Source: Coenobita brevimanus | Lineage: Eukaryota; Arthropoda; Malacostraca; Decapoda; Coenobitidae | DNA: 64,000 bases | Assembly (NCBI GenBank): GCA_032717465.1 | Contig: CM064632.1 | Location: 28,644,578 to 28,708,577 of the forward strand | Reading direction: 5' to 3' | Shown: in pieces, positions 35,046 through 45,186 of the stretch | Numbering within the stretch: position 1 is the first letter of the stretch | Layout of the letters: the number at the start of each line of letters is the position of its first letter | Made by a program: the position numbers and the translations under genes | The notes under the pieces: model-generated | Database searches by the model: none | Told to the model about the DNA's origin: nothing | The model's input: only the letters and a program-made list of their open reading frames with translations

Positions 35046-36001
35046 CAAATAACTAGATCAGTTTTACTTGATTTTAATCAAACCTGGTGAGAGAGGAGGT
35101 TGGTGGTCAGCCAGCTGGTTGATCTGTTGCTTTAAGAATAGTAGGTCAAAGTCAAGGTCACAAGGCTAAATGGATTTTTGACGTAGCGAGGTCACTTCAC
35201 AGAAGTTTTTATCCAGTTCAGACCACACTTTGGGGAACGGTTAAGGGTGAGACAAGAACGAAGGGTCAAAGGTCAGGGTCACAGGGCAAGGCCAAATTTT
35301 ACCGTGTGTGTTTGTATGCGAACACAACAAAAAACAATTTCAGTTTGATTTGAACTCAACTCTGAGGGAAGATTTAAGGGGCCACAGTTAATTTTTTGGG
35401 TTGAAAGTGAAATTATGCATCAGTCTACATGAAACTTTACTGGATAATAGCTATGATACCTACTTAAGCGTGTAGTTTCAGAACGATACATGAAAAAAAG
35501 GAAAAATTATTCTGTAAAATCTTAATATATTTAACCTAACTTTCACTGAGTACTGCTCCTAAGTGAGTAAACATATAATCATTTAAAAAATATCATTGAT
35601 TAAATTAATCATTTACAAATAAAGCTCAGGGATTAGTTTTGCCAAATATAGCTATTATCCTGTAAAATTTCATGTAAATTGATACATAATTTCATTTTCA
35701 ACCAAAAAAATGATCTGTGGTCCCTTAAGGATCATCAGATCGGTTGAGCTATTGAGTATAATAGGTCATAGGTCAAGGTCATATGGCAAGATCGACTTAG
35801 CCTACCAGTTTTTGTCCGACTGAGAGCAAACTCTGAAGCTGGGTTCAAGGTAAGGCAAAAATAAAGGAATGTGATTTTCAAAACAAATAGTCAAATACCA
35901 AGGTCACAAGGAAAAGTCAAGGCCATAGGACAAGATCAACTCGAACAGTTTAGATCTCATTTTCACCAAACTGCGGAAGTGTTAAGGGTCAGGCAAGGAT
36001 G

Positions 36002-36006
<5 letters not shown>
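35043..36006 (+). repeat. AGGTCA-rich dispersed repeat, interrupted by a MITE
   Basis: Blocks such as GATTTTAATCAAACCTGGTG, GTAGGTCAAAGTCAAGGTCA, GGGTCAAAGGTCAGGGTCAC and ATAGGTCATAGGTCAAGGTC alternate over about 950 bp; the final units have TTTTCACCAAACTGCGG. Units are diverged 70-150-bp blocks. A T-run (36007-36033) ends the block. Similar AAGGTCA-rich repeats occur in many invertebrates, from general knowledge, but I do not name a family. Repeated AGGTCA hexamers match nuclear-receptor half-sites. Confidence 0.7.
35374..35728. mobile_element. TTAA-flanked MITE with 77-bp terminal inverted repeats (piggyBac-like)
   Basis: TTAA at 35374-35377 and 35725-35728 brackets a 347-bp element. The left arm 35378-35454 (GGGGCCACAGTTAATTTTTT...GGATAATAGCTAT) is the inverse complement of the right arm 35648-35724 (ATAGCTATTATCC...CTGTGGTCCC) at roughly 85%. 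The middle is AT-rich and non-coding. TTAA duplications are the hallmark of piggyBac-type transposition. It lies inside the AGGTCA-rich repeat, so it arrived later. Confidence 0.85.

Positions 36007-36033
<27 letters not shown>
36007..36033 (+). repeat. poly-T tract
   Basis: 27-bp T-run, possibly the tail of a minus-strand retroposed sequence. Confidence 0.9.
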
Positions 36034-36036
<3 letters not shown>

Positions 36037-36405
36037 GAGTACTCTCGTGCGTCAAGGACACAAGATAAAGTCACGTGTTCGGCCATTAGACCAACAGGTG
36101 GACGTGGGTGTTACACTCTCTGATGCTTCATCTTGATTGCCATAATGCACCTAAGAATTTTCAAGTATGTTAATTTTATAGAAGCGTTTTCTAGTACGCT
36201 ATTTATATTGTTTAAGTATCGACGTTATTTGCACCCGTAACACAGAAGACGTTATTGAAATGTACCTTCAAAGTGGTGAATAGATGTTAAAAAATCTCAA
36301 AGGCACTTGTAATCTCACCTTCATTGTCTGGGAACTTTTCTGCTCCGTTACACACTCACCCTAATTGCGCCACCAACACAAATATGCGCAGCCCCAACCC
36401 CAACT
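36034..36405. other. no gene seen
   Basis: Unremarkable non-coding sequence. Confidence 0.4.
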
Positions 36406-36480
36406 TAATTTCTTACATTCTTTACGACCGATAACTCCCCTGGGAACCATCACGCCACTCACAGGAGGGGTGGGGAGGGT
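36406..36480 (+). repeat. direct repeat flanking the minisatellite, left copy
   Basis: AATTTCTTACATTCTTTACG, CCGATAACTCCCCTG and CACTCACAGGAGGGG align with 39598-39672 (AATTTATCACATTATTTCCC, CCGATAACCCCCCTG, CATTCACAGGAGGGG). Confidence 0.7.
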
Positions 36481-36494
36481 TCGGCGAATGGGGA

Positions 36495-37002
36495 GTGCTA
36501 AGGGCTGCATCTCTTATCTGGGGTAGTGTTGAAGGGTGGCATGTGTTATCTGGGAGGGTTAATGGGTGGCATGTGTTGTCTGGGTGTGTTGAGGGGTGGC
36601 ATGTGTTATCTGGGTGTGTGTTGAGGGGTGGCATGTGTTATCTGGGGATGTGTTTAGGGGTGGCATGTGTTATTTGGGGAGTGTTGAGGGGTGGCATGTG
36701 TTATCTGGGGGTGTGTTGAGGGGTGGCATGTGTTATCTGGGGGGGTGTTGAGGGGTGGTATGTGTTATCTGGGAGGGTGTTGAGGGGTGGCATGTGTTAT
36801 CTGGGGGAGTGTTAAGGGGTGGCATGTGTTATTTGGGGTGTGTTGGGTGGCATGTGTTATCTGGGGGTGTGTTGAGGGGTGGCATGTGTTATCTGGGGGG
36901 GTGTTAAGGGGTGGCATGTGTTATCTCGGGGAGTGTTGAGGGGAGGCATGTGTTATCTCGGGGAGTGTTGAGGGGTGGCATGTGTTATCTGGGGGTGTGA
37001 TG
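36495..37002 (+). repeat. ~31-bp minisatellite, left part
   Basis: Tandem GTGTTGAGGGGTGGCATGTG plus TTATCTGGGGG units, 16 or so, with small length changes (some units lack GAGGG). The array is cut by the RTE insertion and resumes at 38593. Confidence 0.95.
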
Positions 37003-37262
37003 AGGCATGTGTATGGTAGAGTGTTAATTATGAGAGTTAGAGAGGGTACAGAGGGAGTGATTGGTGATGAGCAGTGTGGCTTTAGGAAAGGGAGGGGATG
37101 CGTTGATCAGGTGTTTGCTGTGAAACAAGTGTATGAAAAGTATTTAGCGCAAGGCAAGGATGTGTTTTGGGCATTTATGGATTTAGAGAAAGCGTATGAT
37201 AGAATTGATAGGGAGGCTTTGTGGACTGTTTTAAGATTGTATGGACTTGATGGTAGTTACTA
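37003..37262 (+). pseudogene. RTE-b reverse transcriptase, N-terminal part of the surviving frame
   Basis: Encodes VYGRVLIMRVREGTEGVIG, EEQ-type CGFRKGRGCVDQVFAVKQVY and MDLEKAYDRIDREALW (RT motifs 1-2 and A with its catalytic Asp), then reaches a stop at 37260-37262. A single-base length change near 37255-37258 moves the remainder into another frame. Codons before 37003 come from the minisatellite and are not part of the element. Confidence 0.85.
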
Positions 37263-38261
37263 AAAGGGGTGAAAAGTTTTTCTGTAAATAGTAGAGCTTG
37301 TGTAAGAGTGGGAAATGCTGTGAGTGATTGGTTTCCCGTGAGAGTGGGGCTGCGACAGGGATGTGTGATGTCGCCTTGGTTGTTTAATATTTACATGGAT
37401 GGTGTTGTAAGGGAGGTGAATGCAAGAGTTTTAGGTGGAGGTCTGAGTCTGGTGAATGTTGATGGTGGAGAGTGGAATCTGAAGCAGCTGCTGTTTGCAG
37501 ATGATACTGCACTGGTGACTGATTCAGAAGAGAGATTGAGACAGTTGGTAGAGAAGTTTGGAAGGGTGTGTGAATGGAGGAAATTGAAGGTAAATGAGAA
37601 TAAGAGTAAAGTGATGAAGTGTACGAGGTTGATAGATGGTAGGGGGATGAATATAGTTTTGAATGGTGAGTTGCTTGAGGAGGTAGATTGTTTTAAATAT
37701 CTAGGGTCACATGTTGCTGTGGATGGAAGAATAGATGCAGAAGTGAAGTTTAGAATAAATGAAGTAGGAAAGGTGCTGGGAGGAATGAAAAAAGTGTTTA
37801 AATGTCGTTCGCTTAGAATGGATGTAAAGAGAAGGCTGTATGAGGGTGTTGTGGTACCGACTGCGTTATATGGGGCTGAAACATGGAATATGGGTGTAGC
37901 AGAGAGGAAAAGTTTGAATGTAATGGAGATGAGGTGTCTGAGGAGTATGTGTGGAGTGACGCGTATGGATCGGGTGCGAAATGATGAAGTGCGAAAGAGA
38001 ACTGGAGTTGTTCGGGAGATGGCTGGTAGAGTTGAGCAGAGGGTGTTGCGATGGTTTGGGCATATGGAGAGAATGGATAATGAGCGATTGGTGAAAAAGA
38101 TAACTAGATCTGATGTGAGAGGTGTAAGGCTGAGAGGAAGACCACGAATTGGATGGATGGACAGTGTGAAGAGAGCGTTGGATGCGAGAGGGATGTCTGT
38201 TGAGCAAGGAAGAGTGGTTGTGCGTGACAGAAATAAGTGGAGAGAAATTGTGAATGAATAA
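37263..38261 (+). CDS. RTE-b reverse transcriptase, main part (330 aa)
   Basis: Counting from the GTG at 37269: PVRVGLRQGCVMSPWLFN (motif B), the catalytic FADD box at residues 76-79 (37494-37505), DCFKYLGS, LYGAETWNMG, the RTE C-terminal signature CLRSMCGVTRMDRVRNDEVR, VLRWFGHMERM, RGRPRIGWMDSVKRAL and a final RNKWREIVNE. No RNase H. The catalytic residues are intact. The nominal start is only the first start-like codon after the frameshift. Relationship to RTE-a at 15.7 kb: same clade, different family (different 3' tail and about 40% protein similarity by eye). Confidence 0.92.
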   Translation, partial: KGVKSFSVNSRACVRVGNAVSDWFPVRVGLRQGCVMSPWLFNIYMDGVVREVNARVLGGGLSLVNVDGGEWNLKQLLFADDTALVTDSEERLRQLVEKFGRVCEWRKLKVNENKSKVMKCTRLIDGRGMNIVLNGELLEEVDCFKYLGSHVAVDGRIDAEVKFRINEVGKVLGGMKKVFKCRSLRMDVKRRLYEGVVVPTALYGAETWNMGVAERKSLNVMEMRCLRSMCGVTRMDRVRNDEVRKRTGVVREMAGRVEQRVLRWFGHMERMDNERLVKKITRSDVRGVRLRGRPRIGWMDSVKRALDARGMSVEQGRVVVRDRNKWREIVNE

Positions 38262-38592
38262 GTGATGACGCAGCCTTGAGGGGATATTCTCCCGCATTTG
38301 GTCTGATCAGCTAGTCAGGTCAGGTGCGGGTAAGGGGATGAGTCTGTTACGATGTGGCAGGGGTAAACCAGTTCTTCTGTCGGGCCCTGCTGCGGATGTC
38401 ACTGATTGCATTGCGCAGTTGACCCTTGTGCGGTGTGGTGCGGTGAGGATCTGTCCGTTCTCCCCTTTGGGGCTAAGATGCGAATGAATGTGTTTGAATG
38501 GATGAGTAAATGGGGAGTGTGTCGTCCTGTCTCGGCTACCTCCCTTTCCTTGGGGGAAGCAGCCTAGGTATATAGATAGATAGATAGATAGT

Positions 38593-39535
38593 GTTGACGG
38601 GTGGCATGTGTTATCTGGGGTAGTGTTAAGGGGTGGCATGTGTTATCTGGGGGTATTGAGGGGTGGCATGTGTTATCTGGGGGTGTGTTGAGGGGTGTCA
38701 TATGTTATCTGGGGGTGTGTTGAGGGGTGGCATGTGTTATCTGGGTGTGTATTGGGTGGCATGTGTTATCTGGGGGTGTGTTGAGGGGTGGCATGTGTTA
38801 TCTGGGGGTGTGTTGAGGGGTGGCATGTGTTATCTGGGGTGTGTTGGGTGGCATGTGTTATCTGGGGGTGTGTTGAGGGGTGGCATGTGTTATCTGGGCG
38901 TGTGTTGAGGGGTGGCATGTGTTATCTGGGGGTGTGTTGAGGGGTGGCATGTGTTATCTGGGGGTGTGTTGAGGGGTGGCATGTGTTATATGGCAGTGTG
39001 TTGAGGGGTGGCATGTGTTATCTGGGGATGTGTTTAGGGTGGCATGTGTTATCTGGGGATGTGTTAAGGGGTGGCATGTGTTATCTGAGGGTGTGTTAAG
39101 GGGTGGCATGTGTTATCTGGGGGTGTGCTGAGGAGTGGCATGTGTTATCTGGGAGTATTGAGGGGTGGCTTGTGTTATCTGGGGATGTGTAAAGGGGTGT
39201 CATGTGTTAATTAGGGGAGTGTTGTGGGGTGGCATGTGTTATCTGGGGGTGTTGAGGGGTGGCATGTGTTATCTGGGGATGTGTTGAGGGGTGGCATGTG
39301 TTATCTGGGGGGGTGTTGAGGGGTGGCATGTGTTATCTTGTCGAGTGTTAAGGGGTGGCATGTGTCATCAGGGGTAGTGTTGAGGGGTGGCATTGTGTTA
39401 TCAGGGGTAGTGTTGAGGGGTGGCATGTGTTATATGGGGGAGTGTTCAGAGGTGGCATGTGTTATCTCGGGGAGTGTTAAGGCTTGCCATTTCTGCTATG
39501 GGGGCGCTGTGGGATGGCATGTCTTATGTAAAGCG
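38593..39535 (+). repeat. ~31-bp minisatellite, right part
   Basis: About 28 units of GTGTTGAGGGGTGGCATGTG + TTATCTGGGGG, continuing the array at 36495. The most diverged units are at the right end (39350-39535). Confidence 0.95.
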
Positions 39536-39597
39536 TCTGCCTCTCCCACCCCTTTACTGGTAAGTTAAACAGGGCAGCAGTTGTTTTGCTTTATTAC

Positions 39598-39672
39598 CAA
39601 TTTATCACATTATTTCCCGGCCGATAACCCCCCTGAAAGCTGTAGGGTCATTCACAGGAGGGGGGGGGGATA
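39598..39672 (+). repeat. direct repeat flanking the minisatellite, right copy
   Basis: Partner of 36406-36480, roughly 75% identical by eye. Confidence 0.7.
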
Positions 39673-39744
39673 AGTTTGGTCTAACCTTTTTACACCATCG
39701 CGCCTAAAATTACCGTCTCTCCATCTTGATAGCTGAGTTGTAAC

Positions 39745-39890
39745 ATTAAGTTAAGACTAGGTTATGATGCCAGTCGCGAAGAAGTGCTGTGGATGGACGT
39801 AAAACCATAGTATTTTGTTTTTCTGCCACTAAGTTACATGAAATAAACTAAAGAAGTACAAAAATCTGGGCCAAGCTAACGTGAAAAATC
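39745..39890 (+). repeat. dispersed repeat DR-C, copy 3
   Basis: GATGCCAGTCGCGAAGAAGT, GCTGTGGATGGACGTAAAAC, CCACTAAGTTACATG, AAAATCTGGGCCAAGCTAAC. Not followed by an RTE end here. Confidence 0.5.
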
Positions 39891-41117
39891 TGTGGGTAAT
39901 GTTGAAAGGTGGATGGGGGGAAGGAAAAGGTAACAATTTGACACATCCTCGTTAACGCAAAATAAGTTATTTCCATCCATCCTCTTAACCCCTTCCCTGC
40001 GATTACCTGTCTTTCATGTTTAGTCACCTGACGCCAAAGAATTTTTTACAACTGTTTCATTCGTCTTTCCTGTGGAAGGAGTTGATTCAGGCTGTATCTA
40101 ATCCCCCCCCCCTTTGAAAATTCTCTCTTAAACAGAATAAAAGCGTCCGAAACCAGCAGGAATAAACAGAAATATACATTACCAGACTGAAGAGTTTAGT
40201 ATAATTTTATGAGTGGGTATAGGAGCCTGAGAGTGTTAGTGCGCCATTGACAGAAATAAGCTCGTAAGGAAGATGTGTTAGGCAGCCTCCCGAAACGACG
40301 AGAATATTTTCCACAGTGGCCCTTCCACTTGGCAACCTCAATATTTCGTGATGCCAAAGTGGACTGGGATGACAGCCAAATTTCCTTCCACTGCTGATCG
40401 AATGGCAGATATCTGGGTTTGTTGTGCACCCCCTAGTCTGAATTGCCTCTGGATATTACCCCACTGGAATGTCATTGCCATTGTATATTTTTTTATTTTT
40501 TTAACATTGTTGATTAGTATGGCTCGAAATACTACATGTATTTTTTTTTCATTTACTTTTCTATACTGTATATGTATAGCTCTGTGAATTAGAACGATGT
40601 TTACTTTTATAAAGGGAAATCTGATCTATATTTTAAGTGGTCGACAACAAATGCTATAACGACCAGTTGCCAGAACCATCCTACGAACTAGAGAATAAGT
40701 CATTACCCTTGTTATCAGTACCACAGCTACCACAAATTTATCAGACCTCCACCACAACAATAACCATCACCACCACCATAGTCACAACACATTCATCAAA
40801 AAAACCCACACCCCACAACACTAAATACCACCACCACCTCCGCAGTCACAACATACTTTCGACCATACCCTCGCTCCAAGATACCAGTAACCATCACCAC
40901 CACAGCACCTTCTCGACCATTTTCCGCCAGACTCAACCTTCATAACAATATAAGGCCCCCCCCACCACCACCGCCACCGCCACCAAATAGTTTCTTTCAG
41001 CCAGCCGTCCGATCGGCTTAACATCATGTCGGCGACAATTCCGGTAAGTCGTAATATCTCTCTGTTAAATCATCGTTCGGTCAGTCATCCATCCATCGGC
41101 TGAATGTCTGTATGTCA
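39891..41117. other. no gene; CCA-rich patch at 40740-40980
   Basis: The ACCATCACCACCACCATAG-type patch gives Thr/His/Pro frames without domains. 39960-40070 has a CCCTTCCCTGC...CACCTGACG word pair like other dispersed repeats here. Otherwise featureless. Confidence 0.5.
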
Positions 41118-41466
41118 GGGGGAGGCGGTGGCTCGATCGGTAGAGAGGTGGCCTGCAGTCCTGCCGGACCCGGGTTCAAATTCCCGCTGGGCCAGGGAAC
41201 AGTTTAAGGATTTGAATGTCATAAAATCAGACTTTACTGATCTACCAGAAGACCTGCCGACATGTCGTAAAAATACCCCCGCTACTACCAGTACACCAGT
41301 CCTGTATGAGACAGCCCTAGCATGCATTCAATATGGACGTTGGGTGTTAGCGCCGAAGTGGTGACATGTAGAGGTGTATGGCATGTAGGAGGACTACTGG
41401 GCCTTCAGAGCGGCTGTGAAGCCTATGCCCAGAGTCGGACACAAAAAAAAAAAATAAAAAATAAAA
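41118..41466 (+). mobile_element. tRNA-derived SINE (SINE-1), best copy
   Basis: Starts GGGGGAGGCGGTGGCTCG. The polymerase III A box is TGGCTCGATCGGTAGAG (41129-41145) and the B box GGGTTCAAATTCCC (41172-41185). The tRNA-like head is followed by a ~250-bp body (GATCTACCAGAAGACCTGCC, GACATGTCGTAAAAATACCC, GTTAGCGCCGAAGTGGTGAC, GCCCAGAGTCGGACAC) and an A-rich tail from 41443. Copies at 17410-17737 and, decayed, 46925-47222 confirm a family. The internal promoter looks complete, so the copy could be transcribed. Confidence 0.9.
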
Positions 41467-41479
41467 AATCATCGGTCAA

Positions 41480-41935
41480 ACGACTGGCAAGACCTTATCC
41501 CACCACGCCCAACCGCAACCACCACAACCCACCACACTACCAACACTACACGCAGTCTACTACACCACCACCACCACCACATTACCAACACCATACCCAG
41601 TCTACTACACCACAGCCACCATCACCACAGTCCACCACATTTTCAACACACCGTCGCAACTCCTATTCCACCTCACGACAACCATTACTACCAACACCCT
41701 TACCACAATACCATCACACGTATCACACTCCATCTTATTCACCACATCAAATCCACCACACCACTACCACCACTACACCTACTCTCCCACACCACACCAT
41801 TACCACACCACCAACGCCACCACCACAACACTGCCAATACCCCATCACCACTTGTAATATAATTATTCCCTTGTGATTGGAATGGTTCCTCTCCTACCTC
41901 AGTGAACCTTCCAACACCAACACTATTTCTAATAC
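41480..41935 (+). repeat. CCA/ACC-rich low-complexity block
   Basis: CCACCACCACCACATTACC-type words dominate to about 41850, a decayed (CCA)n tract. Confidence 0.75.
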
Positions 41936-41948
41936 AACAACAACAACA

Positions 41949-41992
<44 letters not shown>

Positions 41993-42137
41993 CACTACTA
42001 CTACTACTACTACCACTACCACTACTACTACTACTACCATTACCACCACCACCACCACCATCACCGGTACTACTACTGCTGACGATGACAACGACGACGA
42101 TGAAAATGATGGTGATGATTAATATGACATAGCACAA

Positions 42138-42188
<51 letters not shown>

Positions 42189-42200
42189 TTATTATTATTA
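41936..42200 (+). repeat. compound (CAA)n(CTA)n(CCA)n and (AAT)n(ATT)n array
   Basis: CAA block, about 25 CTA units with CCA interruptions, a GAT/GAC patch, then AATAATAAT turning into ATTATTATT (42138-42200), a self-complementary junction. Confidence 0.93.
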
Positions 42201-42322
42201 TTATTTTTATTATTGTGATTATGATTTTTATTATTGCCACCACAACATTAATTAATAACGGAAATGGCCTTAAAGGTGTGCTTACCAGAGTCGAGGTAGT
42301 GACATTAAAACATAAGGTCAGT

Positions 42323-42328
<6 letters not shown>

Positions 42329-42372
<44 letters not shown>
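42329..42372 (+). repeat. (AG)22 microsatellite
   Basis: 44 bp perfect. Confidence 0.97.
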
Positions 42373-42375
<3 letters not shown>

Positions 42376-42427
42376 AACTAGGTGGACAACAGGAATGAAA
42401 GGTGAGTGATTTTTCCTACTCTCCCCA

Positions 42428-42438
42428 ACACACACACA

Positions 42439-42503
<65 letters not shown>
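42428..42503 (+). repeat. (CA)n microsatellite
   Basis: 76 bp with one TA interruption. Confidence 0.97.
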
Positions 42504-42506
<3 letters not shown>

Positions 42507-42835
42507 CCCCTTCTCTCGATTTTCCTACGCCTGTCTTTGCTTGCTTCCCCGTCTCATCTCTCCCTGTCTCCAAAGAGGGAGGGAAAAGATAGGGAGGGAG
42601 GGAGGGAGCGAGAAAACAAAGTGCATAGAGATATCGAGAGGAGGAGGATGTATGTGTGTGGTGGTGGGAGGGGGAGGATAATATATACATTAGTGATTAC
42701 GTGTCAAGTGGGTTGGTGGAGGGTTAGTGCCCCTCCCTGTTAAACAAATAACTCAGAGTCAAATGGCCACCCCGCACGGGATTATGGCGTCTGGCAATAG
42801 ATAGATAGATTGATTTCTAGTGATTTCCTCCTGGT

Positions 42836-42837
<2 letters not shown>

Positions 42838-42878
<41 letters not shown>
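42838..42878 (+). repeat. (CT)n microsatellite
   Basis: About 40 bp. Confidence 0.96.
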
Positions 42879-42880
<2 letters not shown>

Positions 42881-43012
42881 CCATTCCTTTGACCCGGAGA
42901 GAATTTTTCATATATCATTTTCCGATACGAGCCTCGACTGCGTCACAACTCTCTTATTTATGTTGGGGTCTGCGCGTATATACTCTGGCGACTCAATACA
43001 TGGGGTGCTGGT

Positions 43013-43016
<4 letters not shown>

Positions 43017-43073
<57 letters not shown>
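43017..43073 (+). repeat. (GA)n microsatellite
   Basis: 57 bp perfect. Confidence 0.97.
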
Positions 43074-43075
<2 letters not shown>

Positions 43076-43329
43076 GATGTAGGAATATATAGTACTGAGG
43101 CATTAATATAAAAAGACAGAAATGTCTAACGTAGTCAGTGAGTTGGGGCCGTCAGTTGGGGTTTAGATAAAAGGTAACTACTCATATGTAGCGATTTATT
43201 CAGCACATTACACCTGAATTGTCTTGCATGACATTGATTCATACTTTACTGGTACTTAAAATATCCTATAAAAATGGTCGGGGTGGAAGTCTACCATGTT
43301 GTCAAATTTCGTTTTCCTAAGTTTAAAAA

Positions 43330-43625
43330 CCCTCCAAACTACACCCACCTCCCACCTGCACCACCCACCCACCCGCACCCACCTCACATACACCCACTTC
43401 CCACCTACACCCACTTCCCACTTACACTCCCACCCTCCTACACCACCCACCCACTTACACCACCCACCCACCTGCTACACCCACCACCCACATACACCCA
43501 CCTCCCATCTACATCACCCACCCACCTACACCACCAACCCATCTACACCACCCACCCATCTACACCACCCACCCACCTACTCCCACCTCCCACATACACA
43601 CCTACCCACTTTCACCAGCCTCTCC
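43330..43625 (+). repeat. CCCACCTACACCA-type C-rich minisatellite
   Basis: Units of 13-20 bp built on CACCCACCCACCTACACC. Pyrimidine/adenine only on the plus strand; the opposite strand is GGGTGG-rich and quadruplex-capable. Confidence 0.9.
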
Positions 43626-43763
43626 AGTAATTCTGCTTATGTTTATAGGAAATTTACACTACCTTAAACCAGCTATCCTCTCTCCAAAAAACACCGATCT
43701 TGTCATTACATATCATACCCATTCCACAACACATCCCTCTTCTTCCCCCCCATAAAAAGAACC

Positions 43764-44611
43764 ATGGCTGCTGTTATACTGGGAATCAGTGCGGTGGTTT
43801 CTCGGGTGACCACCACCGGCAGGGCTGGGTTGTCTGCACAGGGCCCTCCCCGTCGTCATCAAGCGACTGTGCCACCTCCAGTGTTGCGGCGCCCTAAATC
43901 TGCTCGTCAGTGCAGTAAAATTTTCTTTTGCAATATTAGGGGACTTCACTCCAACGTCAACTCTGTTCAAAATTTCCTCCAGTTTGAATCCCCTGATCTG
44001 CTATTTCTGACAGAGACACAAGTAAGCTCCACCTCTGATTTAGCCAGACTTAATTTTCCTGGTTATATCTTGATTCAAAATTTCAGACCCAAAGGAGGCG
44101 TATGTTGCCTTGCTGAACCAGAAACTGCCATGGAGGAGATTACTAAATTTAATTGTCCTTTTTTTTCGACTATTCCATATACAAATTAAATTCTTTTGGT
44201 AAAATTAAGTATTTCTGTTGTGTTTATCGTTCCCCTAATGCCTCTTCAGAGCCGAGTTTATTTGACTCTCTGTCTTCACAACTTAGTGTCCTCAACATTA
44301 ATACTGCATCAAAAATTACTATTCTGGGTGATTTTAATGTCCATAATGTTAAATGGCTCACTTATTCAGCCAGAACTGATGACTCTGGTCTTGAATGTGA
44401 GCTATTTGCAGACTCATTTAATCTCACCCAGTTAGTCAGTCAACCCACCTGTGTACCAGACAACCCCGATCAAAATCCCCAGCTATTGGACTTGTTTCTA
44501 ACAACCAATTCAGATAATTATAATGTCGAAGTGAAGTTCCCCCTCGGATCCTCGGATCATTGTCTGATTCAAGCCACCAGTTTCACACCTACCACACCCT
44601 CCCTGCTCTGA
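43764..44611 (+). pseudogene. apurinic-like endonuclease domain of LINE family A (frameshifted)
   Basis: The first frame (43764-44189) has a short basic leader and then FFCNIRGLHSNVNSVQNF, PDLLFLTETQVSS and FPGYILIQNFRPKGGVC. A frame change near 44150-44190 leads into 44153-44611 with [28 protein letters not shown] and FPLGSSDHCLIQA. These are the conserved blocks of the endonuclease/exonuclease/phosphatase fold (catalytic LGDFN and SSDH), which nicks the target DNA to prime reverse transcription. The frame change makes this copy non-functional. Confidence 0.87.
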
Positions 44612-44618
44612 ACCTGTC

Positions 44619-45175
44619 ATGATGACTAAATGGCACTACGACAGGGCAGACTGGGAGGGACTCCATAATTGGTTTGACCACAATTGTGCTAGAGTAACAG
44701 AACATAAAACAATAGCCTATAACACTTATACAAGGACCAAAACCAAAGAAGCCTCTAACTATTATAAAAATATCAGAAACCATGCCAATACTATTATCAA
44801 TCTTTCAAAATCAAACTTTCTACATAGACAAGACAACAAACTACTAAACAATCCAAGTGATAACTAAATATTCTGGTCAGCCCTTAATTCATTCAAAACT
44901 AACTTCACTACCAGCTCTTCCATTCCACCTTTACAGTCCCCCAGTGGAAATCTAGTAAGTGACCCATGCGGAAAAGCCAACCATCTTGTTGACATTTTTT
45001 CAACAAACTCAACCCGAAATTCAGAAAATCATAATATTCCTGTACTTGATCTTGATTCCCCTCAAATATCTCCTTTCATGATTCACACCAGACACGTACA
45101 AGCCGTATTACAGAATCTATCAGCAGACAAAGCCACTGGTCCGGATGAAATTCCTTCAATAGTATATACTTAAAA
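44619..45175 (+). pseudogene. linker and RT fingers of LINE family A (interrupted)
   Basis: 44619-44867 encodes the inter-domain linker (WHYDRADWEGLHNWF ... FLHRQDNK) and ends at a stop. The following bases to about 45170 still read as the RT N-terminus in pieces, including DKATGPDEIPS, before the frame that continues at 45187. Confidence 0.75.
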
Positions 45176-45186
45176 ATTGCTCCTCA

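Larger units (their letters stand above)
37003..38592 (+). mobile_element. RTE-type LINE (RTE-b) inserted in the minisatellite
   Basis: 5'-truncated RTE element: RT from the fingers to the C-terminus, a ~330-bp 3' untranslated region and a terminal ATAGATAGATAGATAGATAG tail (38573-38592). GATA-type short tandem ends suit RTE elements. The same 31-bp repeat is on both sides, so the target duplication cannot be delimited. Confidence 0.92.

Noticed and set aside
36495..39535. Regular ~31-bp direct repeats resembling a CRISPR array
   Set aside because: No unique spacers between repeats, units are contiguous, and the surrounding elements are eukaryotic.
41104..41876. Plus-strand frames across 41104-41364 and 41322-41876
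   Set aside because: They cross a SINE and a CCA-rich block; not protein genes.
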